From contig NZ_FOLQ01000028.1 in the NCBI RefSeq assembly GCF_900112365.1, forward strand, positions 1-52,425: 52,425 nucleotides of DNA. Direction: 5' to 3'. Position numbers and translations under genes: made by a program. The first letter of the stretch is position 1, and every line of letters starts with the position of its first letter. The DNA is from Spirosoma endophyticum (lineage in GTDB: Bacteria; Bacteroidota; Bacteroidia; Cytophagales; Spirosomataceae). Of this stretch, positions 1 through 8,398 are shown piece after piece. The notes under the pieces were generated by a model. The model was not told where the DNA came from and ran no database searches. It saw only the letters and a program-made list of their open reading frames with translations.

Positions 1-294
1 AACCTGCTGGTAATCTGGGACGGGGCGGCCATCCACCGCTCTCAGATCGTTAAAGAGTGGCTTCATAAAAAGCCGGGCCGGGTTCACTTGGAGCGTCTAC
101 CAGCCTACAGTCCCATGCTTAATCCGGTGGAGTTAGTATGGAGCCAGCTTAAACGAGCCTTGAAAAACCGAGTTTTTGCCGATCTAGAATCGTTACAAGG
201 GGCTGTTCTCGAAGAAGTGAATTACTTACAGGCTGATCGAGAGCGCATAAGCTGTTTCTTTCGTAAGAAGGAGGTAGCATTCTTTACGGACTAA
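1..294 (+). CDS. IS630-family transposase, C-terminal fragment (cut by window edge)
   Basis: The reading frame is open from base 1 to the stop at 292-294, so the gene begins outside the window; 97 residues are visible. They match the C-terminal half of the DDE endonuclease of IS630/Tc1-type transposases. A VIWDGAAIH stretch carries the second catalytic Asp, and LPAYSPMLNPVELVWSQLK carries the NPxE motif with the last acidic residue. Such enzymes cut and paste the element at TA dinucleotides. Whether the whole element is intact cannot be seen. It marks the left arm as mobile-element-rich. The family call is based on motifs and is firm. Confidence 0.9.
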   Translation, partial: NLLVIWDGAAIHRSQIVKEWLHKKPGRVHLERLPAYSPMLNPVELVWSQLKRALKNRVFADLESLQGAVLEEVNYLQADRERISCFFRKKEVAFFTD

Positions 295-295
295 C

Positions 296-661
296 TCACA
301 AATCTATAATACTCTTTATTGAATTTATTGTCTTTGTAATTCCTAAACTGTCCTCTTCATTTGAATTCGTGTTATATACAGTTTTACTTTTCTCAATGTG
401 ATTTACCGTTCTCAATAAAAAATAGATGATTGCAATAGGTAATAATCCTTGAAATAGATAATTAAAAAGTGCTGGTACAAATAATGTTATTAACTCACCT
501 ACCTGTATATAGTTATAAATTGGTATACTGAAAAAAGAATAGTAGATAAGCTGATTAAGATATGCTATCGATAGCACGCCAACAGTAATAAGTGTGATAT
601 TATTGCTAAACTCTGTAAATATGGATTTTGGCTGCTGTTGCGTATTTTCTGTCTCGCTCAT
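296..661 (-). CDS. small two-span membrane protein, unknown
   Basis: I do not recognise this 121-residue protein. The ATG at 661 is chosen as start. A TTG start at 709 would read through the tail of the neighbouring HigA remnant, so it is unlikely. After a short polar N-terminus there are two hydrophobic stretches at about residues 22-44 and 56-84, followed by a charged, Asn/Ser-rich cytoplasm-like tail. Codon use is AT-rich like the rest of the island. It lies directly downstream of a decayed antitoxin gene and convergent to the transposase tail, with a 1-base gap between the stop codons. Nothing indicates a function. Confidence 0.55.
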   Translation of the reverse strand: MSETENTQQQPKSIFTEFSNNITLITVGVLSIAYLNQLIYYSFFSIPIYNYIQVGELITLFVPALFNYLFQGLLPIAIIYFLLRTVNHIEKSKTVYNTNSNEEDSLGITKTINSIKSIIDL

Positions 662-669
662 TAAATTAC

Positions 670-926
670 TTAGAGTTGATGTGCTGATAAATTCGTCCTT
701 GACTTCCAAAATACGCGCACATTAGTAGTGTCAACATTACGCCTAGCCTGTGTAAGGTCATAATTTTCCTGTACCGTCAGCCAAAATTCGACCGTAGTGT
801 TGTCAAAGGCAGTGCCTAAGCCTGTGGCCACTTCTTAAACAGACAGTTTTTGCCTGTTTCCTCGAAAATTCCTTCCAAGGTTTCGCGAATCAGCGCGCCA
901 GGTTGGGCGGGGTCAAATAAAGCCAT
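670..926 (-). pseudogene. HigA-type (XRE) antitoxin remnant with the HTH deleted
   Basis: Reading the minus strand from the ATG at 926 gives MALFDPAQPGALIRETLEG, the classic start of HigA antitoxins (the NPxHPGE/IRE block), but this frame stops after 36 residues. In another frame, from about 840 to the stop at 670-672, the C-terminal HigA signature appears: a GTAFDNTTVEFWL block followed by VQENYDLTQARRNV and an NVRVFW end. Family members have the helix-turn-helix between these two blocks; it is missing here, together with a frame change. No higB-like toxin is visible beside it. Both halves are clear, so a pseudogene call is well supported. Confidence 0.8.
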
Positions 927-954
927 GACTTATTTGTCCTGTTCTAATGATAGT

Positions 955-3433
955 TTATACGGTTATACTTACTTCATTTTCAATAGCTACACTTGCTTGA
1001 TTTTCAGTTCTAATTTCTTCGTAAATTGGTATCTCTGATCCCAACACTTCAATAGACACAATAAATGCGTAAGGCACACTCTCAAAATCTTTGTCCCAGC
1101 CCTTATGTCCTCTTACGGCAAACGAAAGTTCTTCGGGTAACTGATGCGATTTCAATATAACCCAATCCTTCTGAAGGCTGCTTTGATTTCTGTTAACACC
1201 ACTAATATTTCCCCAATCACTACGTTCTCTAATCTTCCATTGGATCGTTTGTGCTGAATCTTTATTTTCATTCTCCCTATTCATCCCCTCTTCTGATTTG
1301 ACCGCACGCTCAGAAAAAGCATCAAAACTATCGTTCAGTCTGGATGATGTCCAGTCTAACCAAGTCCCTAAATATGACTTTAGTCGTTGCCTAGTCCTTC
1401 TAACATTTGCTGTATAAGACAAAGTCACTTCGATTAGAACATCAAATTCGTTTCCTGGATTTCTCAAAGACTCAGGGATGCGCAATGAATAAAGGTGAGC
1501 TGAGGTAGCTACAATAGAATTGGTATCATAAAGTGTCACCCGATGATCGGAATTCCGAACTACCCTCTCCAAAGAAGGTAATCCATAACCCAATTGTCTG
1601 ATTCCATCTGTAGTAGGGTGATAAAATAAAACGCCAGGAAGACGCGCTCCCTGAACCAGTAGGGCTCGAATCAAATTAACCCCTTCATCCGGGTAAAGAC
1701 GTTTTAAAATGGAAGCAATGTGCGTAACCTTCGGAGTACTAAAAGAAGTGCCTACACTTGATTTGCCGACAGCAGAACCACCGTGAAGGGTCGATTGAAT
1801 CAATTCTACAGAAGTATCGAAATTTGATGCAATACTGGACAACCCGTTTTTTGAAACTACTATTCCACCACCATATTCCACAAGGTCAGGTTTTATATGT
1901 CCCCAAATTCCATAACCAACTCTGGAATATGCTGAAACACTATTTTTCGCTGCAACTGATTTCCAATCGGTATTCTCAAAATCAATATGATCGACTGATC
2001 CTACCGAAATAGCAAAACTGCTTTGAGCAGGGTTAGCTATGCGACAGAATGGGCTGTCTAAATAAAGCGGATAATTTGTACCCTTCTCTAAATATACTTT
2101 TACAGAGGGAAACGGAATATTTCCAACTGATAAAATGAATAATATATCTTTGTGTAAGCTTATCTATTACCGCTGCCCAAGAAGACATATGCTTTAGTCT
2201 AAAAGGCGTTTTTGAGGCAACGGAAAGGTTATAGAGTTTGCAGTCTTCGTTACCGTCAACAATACGCTGCATCAGATAAGCAGGATATCGATCCTGCAAG
2301 CTGTTATTTTCATCTAAAACCCTCAAATTTCGGATGTAACAAGGTAAAGCATATTGTCCTCTCACAGAAGAAACTCCACTTGGAAAAATTATGGCTCCGG
2401 CAACCTTGGTACCATGCCCACCACCTCGAACATGATCAGCCGTTGATGTGTCATGATCTAAATAGGAAACAGATCGCCCATGATCTATTGCAGCATTTAA
2501 ATACTTATGCCCTTCCATAATCCCGCTATCAATGACTCCTACGATTGGAGCACCTTCGGTGGGCGGCAAAATTTCAAGTTCATCTCCTTCCGTTTCTTGT
2601 CCATCTGTTTCCTCCACCGAGGCTTCATCTATTTCAACGACTTCGAAAACGAAAGGATAGTTTTCAACTAAGTCTTTCAAGCCTTTACCTGATATCTCGA
2701 CTTGAGTACCAAAGCTGTCTCCCAGTTCAACGAGACTGCTTAGAAAAGTGCCGTAAAAAGAAATAAAATTTTCGAAGTGATTTTGCCTATCCATCAAGGC
2801 ATCGTCTCTTTGCTCCTGATGCTTCAGGTACTTCTGCAGTCTTTGCTCTCCACCCCTTTTAGTAGGATCAGGTCTCGTACCTAATGGTTTTGCGAAGGCA
2901 ATAGAAACCTCTAGTTTGAAACGATCATCGTCTCTTATTTTAACCCATTTCGCAAATAATTCTTCTGACAGAATATGCTTGGCACGCCATTCTTTTCTGT
3001 TTCCATCAATAATTTGCCAAAGGTCAGCTATTTTGGCCGTTGCGTGATCCTTTTGGATAAAACCGGCTATTTTTTCTTCAAGGGTCCTGAAGTTATCAGC
3101 TGATGCCCCAATTATATAACCATCTTCTTCTTCAGAAATAATCTCAATTCCAAAGGCTTCAAGATCAAATGTAGGAAGGAGTAAGCTCGGATTTATTTGA
3201 AAAAAAACTGTGACTATATCTTTGTCTAATGGAGCTAATTCATTTTCTTCCCGTTCCGAAAAATCCCTTTCCCAATTAGATTTTATGTCAGCAACCCATT
3301 GCTGCAATTTTCCTGAATGCCCTTGTCTGTCGGCCTTGTTTTTTTTGGTTTCAGGCGGTTCTTTACCACCTCCTAGTAATGCTGCTAAGCCCGTTTTTCT
3401 AATAACAAGTTTTAAGTGAGCAAATTTTTCCAT
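955..3433 (-). pseudogene. S8 (subtilisin-like) serine protease, frameshifted
   Basis: The first frame (ATG at 3433, stop 2033) has a long non-catalytic N-terminus of about 290 residues, then the subtilase Asp in GVIDSGIM (D302), His in GGGHGTKVAG (H340) and the oxyanion Asn in YNLSVAS (N402). Homology then leaves that frame near 2125-2140 and continues in the next one (ILFILSVGNIP, later FAISVGSVDH), down to the GTSFSTP motif holding the catalytic Ser and a stop at 955. A single base too many, or two (or five) too few, explains it. Catalytic residues are thus split over two frames. It starts 2 bases after the AAA+ ATPase gene stops, so the two form an operon. Loss of function is likely unless the shift is a sequencing error or programmed. 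Confidence 0.85.
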
Positions 3434-3435
3434 TC

Positions 3436-4434
3436 TTATTTAGTATGATCCACATTTTCAAGGAACGCAGAATCTATATCATCTTTCGATATCTCTGACC
3501 TGAGGTTAATGATGGACTTTTTTGCTGCGTCATTAGCTATCTTCACTATGATTGCGTAAGAAAGTCCTACCATTTTCTCAGAATATTCTTTTAAGTTTAT
3601 TTGCTTATTTATCTTTAAAGCAGAAAATGATATTTTCAGTAGATTTTCAATGTCAAGTTCCTTCGGCTTTTGAAATTCAACGATGTCATCAAATCGTCTG
3701 AAAAGCGCCTTGTCTAAGCTGCTTTCCAGATTTGTTGTAGCGACCAATATCCTTTCCCCATCGTATTCTTCCAAAAGTCCTAATAATACGTTTACTATCC
3801 GATGAATTTCACCCACCTCATTCGATGATACATTTCGCTGCTTTCCAATAATGTCAAACTCATCAAGCAGCACCACGCATGGGTAGTCTACTATACTTTC
3901 GAATAGGCTTTTTAGGTTGGAGGCAGACTCCCCCAAATAGGACGAGATGATTGAGTCAAAACGTACCTTGTAAAATGGCAGTCCTAAGTCCCATGCAATT
4001 CGTTCTGCAGCCATTGTTTTGCCACAGCCCGAAGAGCCATAAAACAATATTTTTCTTCTCGGCTTTAAGCCATGATGTGCTAATCGTTCTCGGCCTAAAT
4101 GTTCTTTCTCAATACGAATGATTTTTTTTTCGACATCCTCAGAAAGTACCATCTCATGGCGTAGATAGTCATGCTCTATGTGTCGAGCAAGAGGAAGCTT
4201 ATATCTTCTATCAACAGGTACTTTATATTCGCCATCTTTGATCAACTTGAGGGCTGGGCCATTTTGCGCAACTTTCTTCTCCTTGTTGACTAAAATAGAA
4301 TTCAACCTTTCAGCTAATTTTCCATGTCCTTTTTGCTTTTCTTCCTCAATTATACTATATGCAACCTTAAATAGAGGAGAATTATGATCCCCCTCCATAG
4401 ATTTAAATAAGCGCGTTAACAGTTCCTGATTCAT
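3436..4434 (-). CDS. AAA+ ATPase paired with an S8 protease
   Basis: A 332-residue ATPase with all core AAA+ motifs: Walker A GSSGCGKT at 133-140, Walker B CVVLLDEFD at about 186-194, a sensor-1 ATTN, and an arginine-finger region LFRRFDD. The first 125 residues are helical and lack a recognised domain. The family remodels protein substrates with ATP energy; here the close downstream subtilase suggests the ATPase feeds or controls the protease. Two-gene ATPase plus S8 cassettes are known from other bacterial genomes, but I cannot assign a proven role; a defence or quality-control function is inference. Start ATG at 4434 is followed by a continuous frame. Confidence 0.85.
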   Translation of the reverse strand: MNQELLTRLFKSMEGDHNSPLFKVAYSIIEEEKQKGHGKLAERLNSILVNKEKKVAQNGPALKLIKDGEYKVPVDRRYKLPLARHIEHDYLRHEMVLSEDVEKKIIRIEKEHLGRERLAHHGLKPRRKILFYGSSGCGKTMAAERIAWDLGLPFYKVRFDSIISSYLGESASNLKSLFESIVDYPCVVLLDEFDIIGKQRNVSSNEVGEIHRIVNVLLGLLEEYDGERILVATTNLESSLDKALFRRFDDIVEFQKPKELDIENLLKISFSALKINKQINLKEYSEKMVGLSYAIIVKIANDAAKKSIINLRSEISKDDIDSAFLENVDHTK

Positions 4435-5181
4435 AACTTCACAAATTATACCAAACTATATTGAAAAAAAGCTAACATTATTTTCTCTTATACTGCTTAC
4501 ATTTTTAACAATTTATTTAGGCAAATCATCCAATTTTAAACTATTTATTGTCAAAATTTATTAAGTCAAATACCTGAAAATTAAACACTTATTCTCATTC
4601 AATATCATTTATGTCTTTCCTAGTTTACAATATCAAACCAGTTTATTGTATAAGATCAATACACTAATTTTGAAGGTAAATACAAATAGATCATATTACA
4701 GATAGTCTTTAAATACAAGTTAGGCTTCAGTTTCCTAAGCCGTACTTAAACTCTATATCGTCGAGAAATTTGGATTTAGGCCCAACACTGGTTATCATGA
4801 TTCAATCTCTTACCCGAGTACAGGTAAAACAGAGATGATCTTGCCTAGTTTATAATCATTTTCTAGATCGGCGTAATCATGATCGCATCAATGCAATTGC
4901 GACAGAGTAGGGTCAGTTAACCTTTAGCCATTAAAATAACTATTGGCTCCAAAGTGATCCTGAATGTATAAGTACAGTTAGTGCGAAAGATACTACAATA
5001 ATTCCCTGACCCCACTCATACGTATTCAAGTTATATTTTCGGTAACTCTCGCCGATCAGTCGTATAACATGGAATTCTACTTTCGTGCTTCGTCTACTAT
5101 TTGTGATGTGTCCTTTGAGCGACAAGCATATGTCTGCCCGTTAGTTTTAAATTCTTTCAGATTGGAACCAAACGTATATGG
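4435..5181. other. AT-rich region without a convincing gene
   Basis: About 750 bases upstream of the AAA+ gene. The half next to the ATPase is strongly A/T rich and must contain its promoter, but I could not find a clean TTG/TAnnTTTG pair. A 61-codon frame on the minus strand (5125-4940) opens only with TTG and resembles nothing known. The rest looks like degraded coding DNA without an identifiable parent. Confidence 0.5.
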
Positions 5182-5535
5182 ATGTCCGTTAGAGCAATAG
5201 TATCTAACTATCTATCCGCTATGGGAATGGCCAATCAGGCACCGGGAGCCGAAGTCGAAAAATGTCAAGTAACTGGACTAAAGGCCAGTTACGATTTTGA
5301 TAGCAAATCCACTCGTTACGATGGGCTTGAATATCAGATAAAGGAGTTGAACCCTCATGTTATCATCAGAATACCTTACACCTATGTAGGTGACGATAGA
5401 TTGAAAAATGGAGTTGATATCGAAGTAACAAAACAGCGCATACATGATTGTAAAGAACCTTATTACAATATTGATTTCAACGATATTCTCTTTCACGGTG
5501 GAAAACCGAAAGGCTGGGACACAATATCAATTTAA
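5182..5535 (+). CDS. hypothetical protein, 117 residues
   Basis: I do not recognise it. The frame opens with ATG at 5182 and has further in-frame ATGs at residues 14 and 16, so the start is uncertain. The protein is soluble-looking, with no signal peptide or membrane span, and a strand-rich middle (HVIIRIPYTYVGDD). Its stop overlaps by four bases the end of a decayed umuC tail on the opposite strand. It may itself be a fragment of a larger protein; treat as doubtful. Confidence 0.35.
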   Translation: MSVRAIVSNYLSAMGMANQAPGAEVEKCQVTGLKASYDFDSKSTRYDGLEYQIKELNPHVIIRIPYTYVGDDRLKNGVDIEVTKQRIHDCKEPYYNIDFNDILFHGGKPKGWDTISI

Positions 5536-5741
5536 TCAAGCTGAATTTTGGGCATGTCACGCCAGTCCGTTGTAAAATTCGGGCTGCGCCGCTCAAATTT
5601 TGGTTGCCAGTCATGGCTTGTTTTCTGCGCGGCAAAGACAACCGTATCACGGCCAAACTTACCGTTTAGACAGTCCATCACTTCTGACAGGTCTTTCAAC
5701 TTTGCGCGGTCGGTCGTGTCGAATATACTACTAAGCTTTAC
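5532..5741 (-). pseudogene. UmuC-type Y-family DNA polymerase, C-terminal tail only
   Basis: From about 5741 down to the stop at 5532 the minus strand encodes the typical last 70 residues of UmuC-like translesion polymerases: FDTTDRAKLKDLSEVMDCLN, then GRDTVVFAAQ, a DWQ residue trio, and the ending SPNFTTDWRDMPKI (family form: SPxYTTRWDEI). The polymerase catalytic and finger domains that should precede it are absent; the upstream 15 codons of the open frame do not match. In intact loci umuC follows umuD; neither is present. This is a deletion remnant, giving evidence that a larger plasmid- or island-borne segment was lost here. Confidence 0.75.
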
Positions 5742-5801
5742 GGTAGCAATCAACCAAGCTAAATTTTCTATGACTAATATCAATTAATGGTTACGCTTGA
5801 T

Positions 5802-6437
5802 TTATCTTATAGGGAAAAGAGGTGATAAATCAGCAACCTCCTTGCCATCCTGTAACAGGATTTCCCGATACTTCACCAATGTCATCGCCCGAATGTCATC
5901 TGGCGTTATCTCATCAGGAAAGCGGTACGTATCATCGGCCATAATGTCTCTCAGCCACATTTCGGCGATGAGCGAATGTTCAAGTTGCGGTTCGTAACCC
6001 AAGAATCGTATCAGCCTTTCTCTGACAGCACACCCATAAGGCGCATAGGTCTTATGAAAGTTCTGGTATATTTCCTCATCGTAGGTCAGGCAGGTGTTAT
6101 GCTTCATGTCAGCGTTACGAATCAATTTAATATGCTCTTCCAATTGATCCAGGAACTCATCCCCAGCAATAGCACTCTGCCAGTAGGCTTGAATCAGCGC
6201 ACGCAAATAGGGCTCATAAGGCAGCATCACATTGTCGGGTGGAAGGTAGCCCAGATTAATTTCGATCAGTTCACGCCCGGCCTCTTTCAATTCAGGCAAT
6301 GTTGTCGCATCAACGATCAGATCGTCCCAATGAACGGCATGTAAATTGCCTTCGGTCACAGCCTCGGCGAAATCGGCCTCGAACCGTTTGGCATCACCGC
6401 TGTAGCGTTCACTAATGATTTTCTGTTGCCAGGTCAT
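5802..6437 (-). CDS. hypothetical soluble protein, 211 residues
   Basis: I do not recognise this protein. The ATG at 6437 gives MTWQQKIISERYSG; a TTG four codons earlier is possible but less likely. It is acidic and helix-rich, with no signal peptide or membrane span, and looks like a normal well-formed bacterial gene. A stretch of aromatic and charged residues in the middle (NFHKTYAPYGCAVRERL) may form a compact domain. It runs divergently from the orphan gene starting at 6523 with about 85 bases between them. Its presence in an island between decayed genes suggests accessory status. Confidence 0.6.
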   Translation of the reverse strand: MTWQQKIISERYSGDAKRFEADFAEAVTEGNLHAVHWDDLIVDATTLPELKEAGRELIEINLGYLPPDNVMLPYEPYLRALIQAYWQSAIAGDEFLDQLEEHIKLIRNADMKHNTCLTYDEEIYQNFHKTYAPYGCAVRERLIRFLGYEPQLEHSLIAEMWLRDIMADDTYRFPDEITPDDIRAMTLVKYREILLQDGKEVADLSPLFPIR

Positions 6438-6522
6438 TTTTATTTCCAAGCCAATAAAGCACCACTCGATTTTCTTATATTAGCATAAGTATTCTGATTT
6501 TCAACGAAAAAATGACAATGAG

Positions 6523-7158
6523 ATGGGTCAGATAGGGGATAATGAAGGGACATTTCCTGATGGATACGAACACGTCCAGGAACGCCTGAACGAGACAACC
6601 GAACGTCTGCAACAGATAGACGACCAGATTAAAAACATCCCAAAGGAACAGGGGCACACCTTACGATACAATCCACCGCATTTCATTGGACGGGTCGTAC
6701 CGGGGAGCCGTGCCCGAACTATAGCCGCTTTAAAAGAAAGACAGGATCAGATCAAAGAAGACACATTGGCTAAAACGGAAGCCGATACGCGACAGGGAGA
6801 CAATAAGGCGGGCAGGGTCGTTCGGGACAATGTGCGCGAAGCCCTTTTTCCTAACCCCTACCGGACGTTGATGAAAGAAGAGCGTCTGGACGAAAAAGGC
6901 GTCCGTAAAGAGATTGAACAATCTCAGGACTTTATGGATGCTGAATTGGTGGCAAAAGCAGCTGAACGCAAGGAAGCCTTAAAACAGACAATACAACCTG
7001 AAAAGCAGGATAAGCAAGCCCTCAAACAACAGGATAAGACAGCAATGTCCATGTCGGCGCGTTTTTCGCTGTCGCTAGGTTATACTAAAGCCACTGAAAA
7101 AACAGATCGCTCACCTGCACCGTCCCATGATCGGCAGCCAGAGAAAGACCGTGATTAA
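6523..7158 (+). CDS. hypothetical highly charged protein, possible coiled coil
   Basis: A 211-residue, strongly charged protein of unknown role. Residues 18-40 (VQERLNETTERLQQIDDQI) show a heptad-like pattern, and Lys/Glu/Gln-rich stretches run through to about residue 170; the tail is Ser/Thr/Pro/Asp-rich and probably disordered. No signal peptide or membrane span. Proteins of this composition accompany mobilisation or conjugation genes in Bacteroidota, but no relaxase or transfer gene is visible, so this is only a possibility. It ends 6 bases before the stop of the convergent small gene at 7165. Confidence 0.55.
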   Translation: MGQIGDNEGTFPDGYEHVQERLNETTERLQQIDDQIKNIPKEQGHTLRYNPPHFIGRVVPGSRARTIAALKERQDQIKEDTLAKTEADTRQGDNKAGRVVRDNVREALFPNPYRTLMKEERLDEKGVRKEIEQSQDFMDAELVAKAAERKEALKQTIQPEKQDKQALKQQDKTAMSMSARFSLSLGYTKATEKTDRSPAPSHDRQPEKDRD

Positions 7159-7164
7159 CAACTC

Positions 7165-7434
7165 CTATTTTTCAGGTTCAATGTCACGGCCTCTGGTTTT
7201 GGTCGGTGGGTTTTGTTCTCGTGCCGGACGCTCACTTTTTAACCAGGAGGGCAAACGTTCCTTGAGTTGCTCCGTCTGGTACTGTTTGCGTCCGTCTTTG
7301 AATCCAACCAGACGGATGAAATCACTATCAATATTGGCTAATTTCTCGGCCAGTTCCGGTTGATGCTGAGAGATTGTATATCCCTCATTAAATCCTTTCA
7401 GATAGTCCAGTTCAACTTTCTCCTCGTCTTCCAT
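7165..7434 (-). CDS. small acidic hypothetical protein in operon with HTH protein
   Basis: An 89-residue protein, unrecognised. Its N-terminal half is acidic and helical (MEDEEKVELDYLKGFNEGY), and its C-terminus is basic, Pro/Arg-rich and likely disordered. ATG at 7434 lies 2 bases after the stop of the helix-turn-helix gene, so the two are very probably co-transcribed. It could be a partner or modulator of that protein, by context only. Confidence 0.6.
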   Translation of the reverse strand: MEDEEKVELDYLKGFNEGYTISQHQPELAEKLANIDSDFIRLVGFKDGRKQYQTEQLKERLPSWLKSERPAREQNPPTKTRGRDIEPEK

Positions 7435-7436
7435 AG

Positions 7437-7706
7437 CTAGAATGTATTTCGGGCGTTTTGTTCAAGATAAGCTTCGATTGAATCTCGGTCGTAAAGGATA
7501 ATCTTCTTTTGTGGCTGTGAGAACCTGATTTTCCCCTCGTCTCGCAACTTCTGTAAAGTCGTCTTTGATTTGACGTTCAGGAACTGCATTGCCTGATCGT
7601 CAGAAATCCACTTGTCTTGTTTAGAAGCATTTTTCTCTTTGAGCCTGAAAACAACTTGTTCTATCAGGGCATAAAAAGCTTCGTCTTGAAGACATATAAC
7701 TTGCAT
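7437..7706 (-). CDS. helix-turn-helix (HTH_17/excisionase-type) DNA-binding protein
   Basis: An 89-residue protein with a leading helical segment of about 35 residues, then the MerR-like winged fold seen in excisionase-type proteins. The order is WISDDQAMQFLNVKSKTTLQ, then KLRDEGKI, then a strand, then YDRDSIEAYLEQNA. This pattern (a helix-turn-helix, a turn, a wing and a closing helix) is common in Bacteroidota mobile elements, where it acts as an excisionase or a small regulator. Start ATG at 7706. It heads a two-gene operon with the acidic orphan downstream. No integrase is adjacent, so its partner may have been lost from the island. Confidence 0.8.
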   Translation of the reverse strand: MQVICLQDEAFYALIEQVVFRLKEKNASKQDKWISDDQAMQFLNVKSKTTLQKLRDEGKIRFSQPQKKIILYDRDSIEAYLEQNARNTF

Positions 7707-7741
7707 CTGAACAGAATTTAATATTGGTAAAATCAGGATAA

Positions 7742-8398
7742 CTATTTTCCTAGCACTAATTTAGCATTTTGTTTTAAATTTAGTTTACCGTTTTGTCTCA
7801 AAGTTTGGGCATAAGCTGTATAGTTATCAGGAACTACAACTTTGTGATTTTTATTGATTTGTACTTTATTATTTATTGTAGGAATTTGTTGACATGTCCA
7901 AAGAGTTGGATCGTTCCAATCACCTGATCTCAAACTTTCATATACCGCACATGGATCATACAAAACATATTTGTCTTGAGCAATTAAAAATTCTTCTTCA
8001 TTAGTATAAGGTGATTTATAAGTTTGTTTTACTTGAAGAATTAACTCCCTATCTGTTAATTTTACGACCTCTGCTGGTCGACGATCGCCTTCAGCCCACA
8101 AACCGTTATTACCTTCGAATTTCCATGTACGAGAAAACGCGTTTCCTTCAACATCTGAACCACTGCCTGTACCATCTTCATTAAAATACATTTGTCTGTT
8201 GTCTAAATTCATTCGGGAAAAATTTCCCCGAGAATATAAAACCAAAGTCCCCTTATCCGGATTATTTGGCCTAAGGACACTGGATTCATCCAACCTCCAA
8301 CGCTTAGAGTACAATTTATCCCAAACAATCGGCTCCTGTGCAAATGCACTTAAGGCAAATAAAATAGAAACAACAAAAAGTAAAATTATATTTCTCAT
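7742..8398 (-). CDS. secreted protein with C-terminal surface-type domain, unknown
   Basis: A 218-residue protein with a clear signal peptide (hydrophobic residues 3-19, cleavage after ALSAFAQ). The middle resembles a lipocalin-like or META-type beta domain only in its strand pattern. The last 60 residues hold a motif frequent at the ends of Cytophagales surface proteins: RSGDWNDPTLWTCQQIP, then strands ending KLNLKQNAKLVLGK. This resembles the start of a G8-like or pectin-lyase-like repeat cut short. It overlaps the upstream secreted gene by 4 bases, so the two are translated as a unit. Role unknown; periplasm or cell surface is likely. Confidence 0.65.
   Translation of the reverse strand: MRNIILLFVVSILFALSAFAQEPIVWDKLYSKRWRLDESSVLRPNNPDKGTLVLYSRGNFSRMNLDNRQMYFNEDGTGSGSDVEGNAFSRTWKFEGNNGLWAEGDRRPAEVVKLTDRELILQVKQTYKSPYTNEEEFLIAQDKYVLYDPCAVYESLRSGDWNDPTLWTCQQIPTINNKVQINKNHKVVVPDNYTAYAQTLRQNGKLNLKQNAKLVLGK

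Noticed and set aside
850..1038. Plus-strand frame over the end of the protease gene and HigA remnant
   Set aside because: Overlaps two recognisable minus-strand coding regions; the plus-strand translation matches nothing.
4940..5125. 61-codon minus-strand frame with one hydrophobic stretch
   Set aside because: Needs a TTG start, has no recognisable family and lies in degraded AT-rich DNA; length is compatible with chance.
5548..5787. 79-codon plus-strand frame over the UmuC tail
   Set aside because: The minus strand shows the conserved UmuC C-terminus, so the plus frame is its shadow.
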